A DNA stretch of 64,000 nucleotides, from the NCBI GenBank assembly GCA_015183035.1, contig JACZZP010000003.1, positions 2,108,001 through 2,172,000 of the forward strand, written 5' to 3'. The notes beneath the pieces were generated by a model that had not been told where the DNA came from, searched no databases, and saw nothing but the letters and a program-made list of their open reading frames with translations. The translations under genes were made by a program, and so were the position numbers. The stretch comes from Meloidogyne chitwoodi. Lineage: Eukaryota; Nematoda; Chromadorea; Rhabditida; Meloidogynidae. Positions 26,121-36,819 of this stretch are shown here, in pieces (the first letter of the stretch is position 1; every line of letters starts with the position of its first letter).

Positions 26121-29100
26121 ATGGAAACAGAGACGGAAAAAGTAATTTTATCTTTTATAAATCTCTTAACAGCAGAATTACAAATTGAAGAAATTTTTTC
26201 ATTCGATGAAGTGCGTTATTTGCTGCCAATTCTGATTAAAATGATGTAACTAACTAAATTTTGATATAATTTTGTAGATAAGTTTTTAAAAAAAAACAAA
26301 ATTTATTTTTGGGGGTATCTTTTTACGCTGATTTTATTAATCTCTAAATTTATTTTTATTGGTAAATATTTTTAAATATAATTAACAGAAAACTAATTTT
26401 CGTTGGACAGACTTTTTTTCGATATTTTATTTTTAGAAATATTTTTCAGTATTTATTTTTATATATAGCCCCATAAAAGAAATTCACGCAAAATTTGTCC
26501 AAACAAAAAAGTCACTCCCTAATCTATACTTTTAGTAAACTATTTTTTAAAATTATTTTTAAAAAATCCATAGAATCTAAATACGTTTTTCGTCTCTAAA
26601 TTTTAATTTTTAAATATATTATTAGATATTATTTTTTGAGAATATCTAGAACATCTCCACTTTAAATAATAATTTTTTTTAATTTTAAATATACAGGTTT
26701 TTTTTTAATTTGTAGGCCTGGGGTTATTAAATTTAAATTTAGAGTTTAATTCAGATTTTTTAATCAGCGTTTTTTTAATTGTGGGGAGGGCCTAAAATTA
26801 AATTTAATTAAACAAAAATTTTTTTCCAGTCAAACCGGAGAGCTAACCTTCAAATGTGATTTTAATTTTAAATTTAAAGATGCCTTTGATTTTATTAAAA
26901 ATGATTTTGGAGAAAAAGCTGTTCAACTTTTAAAGCCTGAAATTGCAGATGAAGAGGGGGATAAACAAGAAATTGAAAATGTTTATTTTTTTTTAATTTT
27001 TAAAAATTAATTTTAAATTTTTTAAGATTATATTTGCCCTTTTGTTCATTTTTAAAAGCAAACAAAGGACCAAATTTGACCAAATTTGTGAAAAATTGGA
27101 TGGAAAAATTTTCACAAAAATGATGGAAATGGTAAAGGGTATTTTTATTTTATTGGGAATTTTTTTGTATTTTTTAAAAGATATTATTAATTTAAATTAA
27201 AATAAGTATTAGTAGAATTGTCTCTTATAAAATTAATTTTTTCGATTTTATTTTTTTTTATTTTAAACAGAATTTTTTTTAATTTTTGTAACATGTTCAT
27301 TTCAGTATTTAATTTTCCTATAATTATTTTAAAAAAATTAATAATTATTTTTCTAAATTTTTTTATTTAATTTTCTTTTTATACCCTAAAAATCTCTTAA
27401 TAATTAATTTCCTATAAAAAGTTTTTTTTTCGTGTCCAGACATTTCGTCGACAGAAATTGCACGACATTTCGTCCCAACTGCAAAAAATCGTGGGCTTAG
27501 GTAGACGAAATGTAGTTTTTTTGCCGTAGAGGCGAAATGTCGTGCAATTTTGTTCAACGAAATGTAACATTTCCCTTTTTTATTTTCTAAAAATTCTTTA
27601 ATTTTTAAAACTTTACAGTTAAAAATTTTGGAAAAATTTGACAATTCTTCTCCAATACCTTTTTCTTCAATTTTGACTGATTTTTCTTCTCAAAATTTAT
27701 TTAATAAAGGAACAAAAGTTCAAATATTTTCTTCTTCTTCTTCTTCACCTTTTCAACAAAAAGAAAATCAAGAAATAAGTCTTTATAAAATTAAAGCAAA
27801 AGAATTTGAAATTAAATTTAAACAAGTCGAATTAATTAATAATAAATTAAATGAACAGATTGGAAATGCTCAAAATGATTTTATTGACTTGGAAAATAAA
27901 TTTCAAAATTTAAAACAGGCTGAGATTGAGAAGGTTTTTTTTATAATTAATTTTTGGGGGATTTTTCGGAGACTTTTTTTTCTAATTTTTATTTCTATAA
28001 ACCTCTATGATTATCAAAAATTCCCCTCTCCAGATTTTAGGAACATTCTTCTAAATTAATTTCCAAATAAAATATTAAATTTGTGGACAACCCCTCAAAA
28101 TTATTCCTCTTCTTTCAAATTTTTTTTTAATTAAAAAAAAAATTTTTTCTTTTTTTTAAAGCAAGGATCGATAGACCTTTTAAATATTCAATTGAGAGAA
28201 ATTACAGATGAACTGGAAACTAGTCGTTATAATAATTCACAGCTTTCGAGGGAATTAAAATCTTTAAATGACCGTCATACACGTGACTTACAAAAATCTG
28301 CTAATGATTTAAAATCGAAGGAAGATGAAGTTAGATTACTTTATACCAGGTTTTTTTAATTTTTTGGTTTTTTCTTTTCGGGTACTACCCTTCCCCTTTC
28401 AGTGCCTAAATTTGAGAATAATTTTCCTTTATGTTTTAAATTTCCGCAAAATTTTTATACTTTTTATTTATTTTGGAAGAGCATAATAGTGTAAAAGTCG
28501 GGGCAAACAGAAAAAAAAATTTTAATATATTTTTTAATTAATTTAAAAAATTATTTCTTTTTTAAAGATTAGATGCTTTAGTTAAGCAAGTAACAGAAAA
28601 AGATTCTTTGGAAAATAAATTGAAATTTTTGGAACAACAAATTACTAATCAAGAGGGGACTATAGGAGAGCTAAGGATTAGGTTTGAACAAGCTCTTGAT
28701 AGAGCAAATATTGTAAGAGAGAAACTTTAAATTAATTTAAATATTTTTCAAAGCTTTTAAAATTTGTGTCCGCAAATTTTTTTGCGGATAAAATATTTGT
28801 CCGCAAACAACTTGCGGACAAACCATTTTAAGGCTTATTTTTGTTTTTAAGTTTAGAGTATATTTTTACTTTCTTAAAATTTTGTATTAAAATTTTTATC
28901 CGCAAATTTTTTGCAACTATTTTTATTAAATTATTTGTTAAAAAACGTTTTATTAATTTTAGGCAGAAACAGAATTAATTAAATTTAAAAGGCTACAAAT
29001 TAATAATATTAGCAAAGAAGATGATGTTATTAACTCTCAAAATGGTTTTTTTATTTTTTCAAAAAAATTTTAAAACTTTTTTTAATTAAAATTTGTTTTA

Positions 29101-30118
29101 ATTTGAAATTTTATTTTTTTTAGATTCGGATAATTCAATTTCTCTTCATGATGATTTAACTGCCTGTATAACGGAAAATCATAGGTTTAATTAATTTCAA
29201 CTTCTTAAAATATTTTTTCCTTTTAAATATTTAACTGTTTTTTTAATAATTAGTTGAGTTGTGTTTGTGGTGTAAAGCATTAGTGTTAACTTCCTCTTTT
29301 GAAGAGGTCAAGGTTCGAATCCTATGAGGGTTAATTTAATTTCTTTTTGGCTGTTTGTTTAATTTTAAATTTTTTTATCATTTTTAATATTATAATTTTT
29401 CAATTTTAATTTATATCTTTTAAGTGATTTGTTAAATTCATTTGACCATTCACAAAGTGGAGAATTAGCAAAATTAGAAACTCGTTTAGAGTTGATCCAA
29501 TTTGAAAAAAAAGAGTTGGAAAAATCGTTAGTTAAATTATTTTTAGAGTTTTAAAGACCTTTAAAAAATTTTAATTTTTTTAGAAATGAAGAATTTAAAA
29601 TAAAATTGGATGAATTTAATAATTCCCAGTCTCAATCAATTTTGGAAAAAGCAAAGGAAATTGAGGGATTTAAACAAGAATGTGAAAAGTATCAAAATGA
29701 ATTGAAAACGACACAACAAAATGAAGCTAGTCTTTTTGAAAAAAATAAAAATATTACAGGTTTTTTTTTAATATTTTGTGTAAAGTGATGGGGTGTGGGC
29801 GATTATTTTGTTCGCTTGTAAAATCTTTGGATTGTGTCGGGCAATCCCTTACCCTTTTTTTTTCAATTTTATTTAAAATAATTTTTTATTTTTTTAATAG
29901 AGGAAAATGTTCGACTAAAAAATACTATAAAAACTCTGAATGAATCGTTAACTAATAATACTCAAGTAATTTGTGAATATAGTAATGCTCTTGGAAAACA
30001 ACGAAATTCAACATCTTATTTAAAATGGTTTTCAATTATTTTTGTGTTCTTTGGTCTTCTTTTAATATTTTTTTGTTTTATGGAATTTACTCTTGAGATA
30101 ACTTATTTGCTTGACTAA
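26121..30118 (+). CDS. zyg-12: ZYG-12-like Hook-family coiled-coil protein with C-terminal membrane anchor
   Basis: Exons: 26121-26245, 26830-26980, 27027-27131, 27619-27933, 28162-28349, 28568-28712, 28963-29044, 29124-29184, 29425-29526, 29584-29759 and 29901-30118. They total 1668 bases in frame, 555 residues. Residues 1-135 are helical and resemble the Hook N-terminal fold, including a leucine/isoleucine-rich helix then KSKQRTKFDQICEKLDGKIF, as in the conserved late Hook segment. Residues about 165-520 are heptad-like Glu/Lys/Leu coiled coil with Ser-rich breaks. A hydrophobic helix (WFSIIFVFFGLLLIFFCFM, about 526-544) lies eleven residues before the end. In C. elegans, ZYG-12 sits in the outer nuclear envelope and links centrosome and dynein to nuclei. 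The visible protein is shorter than I recall for C. elegans. The name rests on architecture and weak N-terminal similarity; another tail-anchored coiled-coil protein is possible. Confidence 0.7.
27440..27565. mobile_element. 126-bp inverted-repeat element in an intron
   Basis: ACATTTCGTCGACAGAAATT and, read from the right, ACATTTCGTTGAACAAAATT both continue into GCACGACATTTCG, giving arms of about 34 bases. ACATTTCG-type words recur twice more in the core. It lies in the third intron of the ZYG-12-like gene. Confidence 0.65.
28767..28826. repeat. Cluster of TCCGCAAA / TTTGCGGA words
   Basis: Four facing copies of TCCGCAAA and TTGCGGA make small hairpins in the sixth intron of the ZYG-12-like gene. 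The same word occurs in the arms of the MITE at 14991-15179 and near 38.57 kb, so this may be a decayed relative. Confidence 0.4.
29251..29335 (+). repeat. tRNA-like (pol III) sequence in an intron
   Basis: GGTTCGAATCC (29312-29322) is a canonical B box, with an A-box-like TGGTGTAAAGCATTAG about 46 bases upstream. The clover-leaf arms do not pair well enough for a working tRNA, and a TAGTTGAGTTG lead-in resembles the SINE-like copy at 60.9 kb. It is probably a tRNA-derived SINE head or a tRNA relic. It lies in the eighth intron of the ZYG-12-like gene, in the sense direction. Confidence 0.5.
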
Positions 30119-30120
30119 AT

Positions 30121-30384
30121 GGGTGCGCCCCTATAGATCGAAACCCGATAGATCGAATGAACCAATTTGTCCAATTGCCAATTCGGTCAAATCTCTTCAA
30201 ACAATTTGGCCCTTTCAAACTTGGACCTACAGTGAGTGTTTTATTACTTCTCCATTTTAGAGCCCATGGCCAGTTGGTTTTCGCAACCTTGGACCTACAA
30301 GGAGTGTTTTTATCTTGACCATTTAAGGGATTTAACCAATTGGCAAATTCGATCAATAGGGTTTCGGCCTATAGGGGTGACCCG
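30121..30384. mobile_element. 264-bp hAT-like MITE with perfect 8-bp target duplication
   Basis: GACTAAAT stands on both sides (30113-30120 and 30385-30392). The ends are inverted repeats, GGGTGCGCCCCTATAGATCG against (reverse) GGGTCACCCCTATAGGCCG, both followed by AAACCC. Internal CCAATTGCCAATTCGGTCAA and CTTGGACCTACA match the element at 16171-16370. An 8-bp duplication is the hAT signature. The left duplication contains the Asp codon and the TAA stop of the ZYG-12-like gene. ORFs on both strands across it are by-products. Confidence 0.85.
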
Positions 30385-30428
30385 GACTAAATTAGATATA
30401 TTTTGTCTATATTTTAATTTTTTGGAAA

Positions 30429-30434
30429 AATAAA
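30429..30434 (+). terminator. Poly(A) signal for the ZYG-12-like gene
   Basis: AATAAA is the first good signal after the stop at 30118, just beyond the MITE. Without the inserted 264 bases it would lie about 45 bases after the stop, a usual nematode distance. Confidence 0.5.
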
Positions 30435-30444
30435 ATATTACAAT

Positions 30445-30450
30445 TTTATT
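30445..30450 (-). terminator. Poly(A) signal for the MLT-10-like gene
   Basis: TTTATT on the plus strand reads AATAAA on the minus strand, about 130 bases after the stop at 30578. The two convergent signals are about 10 bases apart, so the 3' ends of the two transcripts probably overlap slightly. Confidence 0.45.
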
Positions 30451-30577
30451 TTTTAAATTTAAATAAATTAACAATAAAAATTTATAAAAAAATTTTTCAT
30501 CTCTTTGAGGGACCGCTAAGTATTTTTGGAGACAATATCTAATATTTAAAATATATTTTCTTAATATACCTAATTAA

Positions 30578-33399
30578 TTAAATATAAATTACACGAATAT
30601 TGCATATCCCTTCGTTGAGAAATCCAGCTGAAAGAATAGTTGGACTCAGAACAAGGAGTGCATAATTTTGAGAGGAAGCGATGGCTACTTGTAAAAATGC
30701 TGAAAAATAATTAAAAAATTTTTAATATTATTTTTTGACAGAATGTCATTTTTGTGTAAATTTAAGCAATTAAGGACTTTTGAATGAAAAAAAATATTCC
30801 ACAGAAAAGGCCCACTTAAATATTAAAATTTAATTTATACTAGGACTGAGCACAGAAAAAGAAATGAATGTTGGAGTTAAAACACGAAAATCAAGAGCTT
30901 TTGGGCTCAAAATTCGAGTAATTATTGCTCTTGGGGACAAAACATATGCAGTGAAAACTCGTGGTGATAAAATCTAAAATAAAAATTTATTTAAAAAAAT
31001 TCAATAAAATTACTTTTGCATTGAATACTCGAGGTGTGAGTATTTCAGTATTAAAAGCTTGAGGTGTTAATATTTCCGTAGTAAAAGCATTTGGTGAGAG
31101 TATATTTGCCATGGCAGCACGTGGTGATAATATAGAAGGAATAAATGCTGAAGGACTTAGAACAGATATCTTAAATTATTTCTTAAATTTAATAATAATA
31201 AAATACTTACTCTTCCAAAATCAGGATTCAAAATAGCTGTATTAAACGCTCTCGGAGATAACGAAACTCTCCTAAAAACAGCACCTCTATTAACTTGATT
31301 AGCAAAAAGAGCAGGATTAAGTAAACGTATTTGCCCAGAACTTTGACGTTTTGATCGATTTGGAAGCTTTTTATTTGTATTTAAATATTTATAAAATTCT
31401 TCCAACAAATTTTGATCATTTTCGCCAATTTTAGAAAGTATTTTAATATCTTCTTCAAGTATTGCATCTAATTCATTTTCATCATCACTAAAATCTTCTT
31501 CAATTATTTCTTTGGGTATATTACCTTAAAATATAATATTTATATAAATTTAGCTGTGGACATGAGGATCTTTAATTTTATTTTTATTTATTTTAGTTTT
31601 TTTTTATAGCGAGATTAAGTCCCGAAGGGCGACCTACCTTCACGTATAGAAAAATCTATTAATTATGTGGCTTTATAGAATTTTTCAAGTTATTTACTTT
31701 TTAAATTTTTATCAATTCCATTAATCATCATTTTTGATTGTTCTTTACTCAAAAAAGTATATCCCCGTGTTTCAAGAGCTTCTTTCTGCCTTTTACTATA
31801 CAAACTAGAAGTAAGGGCAAATCTTCTATCCAATTCCTCTAAATGTTCAACAGCAGGTAAAATTTTAGTTTCAACTTGTTTTTTAATATTTTCTAATTGT
31901 TTTAATAAATTTTTTAATGTTTTAGCAGCTCCACTGATTTGTAGCAATAATTCTAACCAAGGAAGTGTTTCATCTTTATTATTGGTAAAAACAAGTTTTA
32001 ATAATTTTTGAATTGAAAAATTGCCTTCTTCATGGAAAGAAAAAAATGTTGGAGACATTAACATTTTTTCTATTTGTGTTGTATTTTTATTTATATTTTT
32101 CTTAATTTCTGGAATTATTGAAAGCAATCTAGGCGAAAGTATTTCAAGTTCATTAAAATGTAAAGTATTTTGTATTTGTGATTCTGCTTGATTAATAAGT
32201 GGATTAACTTGAAATGGTTCTGTTTTTAGTTGTACAGATAAACCAGAATTTTGAAATAGTCTAAATTTTTATTTATAAAATTGAATTATATTTTTATTAA
32301 GAAGGGATAATTTAAATAATTTCTGATTTTTGTATTTTTTATATTACTGATTTTTGTATTTTTTATATTACTGATTTTTGTATTTTTTATATTTCTGTTT
32401 TTATAATTTCTGATTTTTGTATTTTTTAATTCTGTTTTATTGATTTTTGTTGTAATTTCTGATTTTTGTATTTTTAATTCTGATTTTCTGATTTTGTATT
32501 TTCTGATTTTTGTATTTTTTCTCTAAATAATTAACCTATTTAATTGTTTATCCTTTTGCTGAATATAAGAATTACAACGTTCTACATTACTATAAAAGCG
32601 TTCAATTAGTAAAAGTTGTTTTACATTTGGAAACTTTTTAAGATCATTCTCATCAATACTATTTAATAAATTTCTTTTTTTTCTTTTTATTTCTTTTTTA
32701 CTTAATAAATAAATTATTTTTTTTAAATTAATTAATTAATTATTTTCTTACCTTTTTTGTTTAATTTTTTTTAATATTTTCGTCCTTTCTATTTCCTCTA
32801 TTTTATTATAATTTTGTTTTTTTATTTTTTTATTTTCTTTTTCTTCCATTAAATTTTTAAAAACATTAAAATTTCTTTTAATTTTATATAATTTATTTTT
32901 TAAAATATTTGTAGAATTATTTAATGAAATTTTATTAATTAAATTATTATTAAATTTAATAAATTGTCTCCAAAAAGGCTCTTCATTATTATTTTCATTA
33001 AATTTAAATTTTTTAATATTATTAAAATTATCTCTAATATTAAATAGAGAAACCATACATTTAGCCATTAAATTTAATTTTTCTTCTGAATTTTCTAAAC
33101 ATTGTCTGAATATAATACGTTCTGTATAGGGTAATTTATTTAAAATAAAATTAGCTTTAGCCTGAAATTAAAAAAAAATTTTTTTTTTTTAATTTAATTT
33201 AAATTACCTTAAAAAGAGCAGAGATAGCAATTTGAAAAAAATAAATATCTAAATTACTCGGATTTATTTTAATAATTTCTTCTCTTTGTCTAATAATAAA
33301 TTGATCATTTGTTAAAATACTGCAATAAATAATTTTTGAGAAGATAAAAATTTTGAAAAATAAAATTAATTTAAAATGAAGAGGAAATATTTTTTTCAT
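30578..33399 (-). CDS. mlt-10: MLT-10-like secreted moulting-cycle protein
   Basis: Exons on the minus strand: 33399-33208, 33161-32752, 32700-32536, 32260-31698, 31524-31211, 31169-31014, 30973-30841 and 30699-30578. They total 2055 bases in frame, 684 residues. A basic, hydrophobic N-terminus (residues 1 to about 27) is a signal peptide. Residues about 28-440 are Lys/Asn-rich and end in the family's helical part, with ILSPRLLSIIPE, MLMSPTFFSFHEEG and LPWLELLLQISGAAKTL. A dibasic NRSKR (499-503) may be a processing site. From about 530 to the end come some 13 repeats of the form (I/V)L(S/T/N)Px(A/V)Fxxx, for example LSPRAFNTAILNP. This is the MLT-10/MLTN family, in which C. elegans mlt-10 is expressed in the hypodermis during moults. 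The gene is tail to tail with the ZYG-12-like gene. Confidence 0.85.
32300..32525. repeat. TTTCTGATTTTTGTATTTTT minisatellite in an intron
   Basis: Irregular tandem copies of CTGATTTTTGTATTTTTTAT fill most of the intron between exons 3 and 4 of the MLT-10-like gene. Unit length varies between about 17 and 25 bases. Confidence 0.65.
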
Positions 33400-33745
33400 T
33401 CAATTTTGAATTAATTGAAGGAAAAAAAGTTAAAATCTTTTTTTAAAAATTAAATTTAGGTATATTTAATTTTATTATTTTTAAAGATTTTTTTTCTAAA
33501 TTTTTAAAAATACAAATAAAATATTTTTTAATTTTTTTTATTATTTTTTAACAGTTTTCTGTACTCTAAATGATATATTTATTTTAATTTAATATATCTT
33601 GTTTTAAAAATTATTAAAAGAAAATACCAAAAAAGGATAAAATTAAATAAATGTTCACTAATAAAAAATTTTTTTCTATTTTTAAAATAAAGATTATAAA
33701 TTTTAGAAAATAATTTAAAAAAAAAAGAAAATATTTTGATATATA

Positions 33746-34007
33746 TTAGAGATTGGCGCTTTTCTGTTTTTCTGGATTTATATGATTCTCTTCAGAGCCC
33801 CAGTGATAAAGGCCACTCTCTCATGCGATAAAGACGCAGAAATTGTGTACAATTCTGGAAAAGAGCAGGTCATTTGACGTTTCTCTGACCTCAACTATCC
33901 ACTGGTCAGTTTTTCTGCGTCTTTATCAACGAGAAAGTGGCCTTTATTACAAGAGCTCTGAAGAGAATTATGTAATCCCGGAATACAGAAAAGCGCCAAT
34001 CTCTAAT
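33746..34007. mobile_element. 262-bp foldback MITE with TA flanks
   Basis: TTAGAGATTGGCGCTTTTCT begins both strands, and pairing continues with interruptions almost to the centre (AGAGCCCC, GATAAAGACGCAGAAA and their complements). It is flanked by TATATA on both sides, consistent with TA target choice as in Tc1/mariner-type MITEs. It sits about 350 bases upstream of the MLT-10-like start codon. Confidence 0.8.
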
Positions 34008-34009
34008 AT

Positions 34010-35213
34010 ATATATATTTCTGTATTTTTAATTAAATGTTTATTTTTTTTATAAAAATAAAATAATTAAATTTAAGATTAAAATTATACATTTTTAAATA
34101 TATTAATGCTATAAATAAAAAATAACCCCATTTTATTAAATTTTAATTAAACATCTTCGGGGGTAATTTGTAAATAAAAATGAAAAAGAGAGAAAAATAA
34201 ATAAATAAAAATATTATTATTATTTATTTTTTAGGTTATTTTTGTTAATAATACTTCCCTATTTTTATTTTATTTTTTCAACAATTCTTCAACTCTTTTT
34301 TTTATTTTTAAAACGGGGGGAACACTTAAAAATTATTAAAAAAAAAATTTTTTTTTTAATTTTCTGAAAGTCCGCAAATTTTTTAAATATTAATTATAAT
34401 TAAATTAAAAAATATGACTATTAAATTTAATTATTATTAAAATATTTAAATAAAAATAAATTATTTTAAATTATTTAGATATTCTAAAATAAATTATAAT
34501 ATTCAATTTCCGTTATTTTTTTTAAATAAATTTATTTATTTATTTTTTTTAAACATAATTTGTTTAAAAAAATGACTTTCGCTTTCCTTTTTATTTTTTT
34601 AGATTTTTTTAAAAAAAAGAAAAATTCAATTTCCCGTATATTATTTTTTTGGCATTTTCCTTTTAACATTAAAAAAAAAAATTTGGCCCCCACCCTTATC
34701 AAGAATTTTTTAAATATATTATTTTTAATACTATATTCTCAAAAAAACAAAATTATTTTTTTCAGCTAATTGAATAAATTTATTTATGCTAAAAAATGTT
34801 GAGAGAAGACGTAGAGCACACATATTGCTCAATTATTAAATATTTTTTTAGGAGAAAAAAATTTTTTTATAATAAAACAATTAATATTTATTTATTTATT
34901 TATAGGAGCTTCATTTAATAAAAAATATTTTTAATTTTTTATTAATAATTTTTATTATTTTTTTAATAAATTTTAATCCTTTTTAATTAGGTATGTATTT
35001 ATTAATAAATTACAACGATTTTTTATTAAAAAATAAAATAATAAAAATATTTCCCCAAAATTTTGAATAATTAAAATTATTAAAAAAAGGAACTTTTAAA
35101 TTAAATAAATCAAAAATATTATTATTATTTATTTACACAAAAATTAAATAAAATAAAAAAATTAAATAAATACTAATTTTAATATTTCTAGATTATTATT
35201 AAAATTTGTAAAT
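34010..35213. other. AT-rich region without a gene
   Basis: There are only Phe/Lys/Ile-rich chance frames, such as 34560-34769. No repeat or RNA gene stands out. Confidence 0.5.
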
Positions 35214-36132
35214 GTCATGATTAAGGGGCGGATTTTTAGTCAAATGACTTTTTTTTTTGCGACATTGGCATAAAGTAAAACGTTCAAAAAACGTGTTTTT
35301 AGCTCGGTTGGAAGAGTATTGAACGACTTTTATTTGACTATTTTGGACTATTTTAGACTTTTTATAACTTTTTGACTATTTTAGACTTTTTGGTATTATT
35401 TTTGACTTTTTTGTGCTTTTTCAAGATATTTATGCCTAAAAATCAGAAAAATTTATAAAAAGTTGGAAAACTTCTTAAGTTTAAACAATTTTTCAATTTT
35501 TCTTTCAACTTTTCTTAAAAATAAAAAAAAATTTATCTGGCATTTTGTCAATTTTTTCTTTGTGACATTTTGTCACTTTGTCGCTTACTGACATTTTTTC
35601 ATAAGAAACGAATGCTTTACTAAGCCAATTTTGAGAAATATTTAATCTGCGTTTATAATTTAAAAAATGACAAAAAAATGACTAGTATTTTTTGTTTTGA
35701 CCTTATTTAGATTAAAAAAATTTTTTTTATACACATTTTTGTATTTTAAACTTGATTTTTTGTGACTTTTTTGTGACTATTTTGGTGACTATTTTGGATT
35801 TTTAGTGACTATTTTAGGCAACTATTTTGCAATTTTATTTTGACTAAAAATCCGCCCCTTAGTAAGGTTGTCGGTTCCGGGTATCCGGAACCGAAAAAAG
35901 GCCGGATACCCGAAAATTTTCGGTTCGGTTTTCGGTTCCGGTTCCGGATACCCGAAATTTTCGGTTCGGTTTTCGGTTCCGGTTCCGGATACCCGAAAGT
36001 TTCGGTTCGGTTTTAAACCTAACAAATAATTTATAAATAAGCTAAAAATTGACTGGCGTTTTGGAATATTTTATTATCTTACCAAAATTTTACACTTTCT
36101 TTTCCTCAATACATTCTCACCAGTACGTGCGC

Positions 36133-36205
36133 AGTGCGTTATTTGCGTTAATTTTTTGTTTTGCTTTGCGTTTTTAGGGCAAAAAAAAGCGCAAATAACG
36201 CAAAA
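36133..36205. repeat. Small inverted repeat, GCGTTATTTGCG
   Basis: TGCGTTATTTGCG faces CGCAAATAACGCA across about 45 bases that also contain TTGCG words. It lies inside the inner hAT-like element. Confidence 0.5.
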
Positions 36206-36308
36206 ATTTCCCCTCTAATTATCACTGAATTTCTTTCTCTCTTGCATTGGAAAAGAAAAAAATAAAAAAGGAAGAAACTTTCCATAATTTATTTAGTTTT
36301 ATTATAGG

Positions 36309-36512
36309 TGCATTTATGGTTGAGTGGTTAGTGTGTTAAGCTATACTGGAAGATGGGTTAGGTTCGATCCATGTTATACTTGGTAGATTAGGGTACTGAT
36401 TTTGTTACGGTTATTTTATTCTCTAGCTTTTAAATTTTAGAAGCATAAATAAAAGAATATTTTTGCCTGAGGCGCTAAATTGGATAAATTTTAGCAACTA
36501 AAGTAATTTTTC
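36309..36512 (+). mobile_element. tRNA-derived SINE-like copy 1
   Basis: An A box TGGTTGAGTGGTTAG (36317-36331) and a B box GGTTCGATCC (36361-36370) mark a tRNA-like head. About 120 bases on, a tail holds TTTTAGAAG and ends GCAACTAAAGTAATTTTTC. Head and tail both recur at 60884-61084 in the same order, which identifies a family rather than a stray tRNA relic. It lies inside the inner hAT-like element. Confidence 0.6.
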
Positions 36513-36819
36513 TTCTTTATATGGAAAAATAATCTACTTGTCAAAAATTTTTAATAAATATAAAATAACCCATCTAAAACCTTCAGGAAAAAAATTCAAT
36601 TTTTCGGTTCCGGATATCCGAAAATTTTCGGTTCGGTTCCGGTTCGGATATCCGAAAGTTTTGGTTCGGTTTTCGGATCCGGTTCCGGATACCCGAAATT
36701 TTCGGTTCGGTTTTCGGATCCGGTTCCGGATACCCGAAATTTTCGGTTCGGTTTTCGGTTCCGGTTCCGGATACCCGGTAATTCTCCAGGAACCGACAAC
36801 CTTACCCCTTAGTCATGAT

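Larger units (their letters stand above)
35863..36804. mobile_element. Inner hAT-like element with CCGGATACCCG sub-terminal repeats
   Basis: It begins TAAGGTTGTCGGTTCC and ends with the exact reverse complement, flanked on both sides by CCCCTTAG (35855-35862 and 36805-36812), an 8-bp target duplication. Near each end (35885-36012 and 36600-36780) are tandem units of about 38-40 bases built from CGGTTCCGGATACCCGAAA. These create chance ORFs rich in Phe-Gly-Tyr-Pro-Glu-Pro. The centre contains a SINE-like copy and a small GCGTTATTTGCG inverted repeat. No transposase is present, so it is non-autonomous. Confidence 0.8.
35222..36811. mobile_element. Outer hAT-like MITE, interrupted by a younger insertion
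   Basis: The left end TAAGGGGCGGATTTTTAGTC matches the reverse of the right end (35841-35861). GTCATGAT lies before the left end (35214-35221) and again at 36812-36819, after the younger element at 35863-36804. Without that element and its duplicated site, the outer MITE is about 640 bases with an 8-bp target duplication. Its core is rich in TTTTGACTATTTT words and has no ORF. Confidence 0.75.

Noticed and set aside
29251..29335. A functional tRNA gene
   Set aside because: The B box is perfect but the acceptor, D and anticodon arms do not pair convincingly, so it is listed as a tRNA-like repeat.
30087..30433. Two overlapping ORFs on opposite strands after the ZYG-12-like gene
   Set aside because: Both lie in the inverted-repeat MITE; the symmetry of the element creates frames on both strands.
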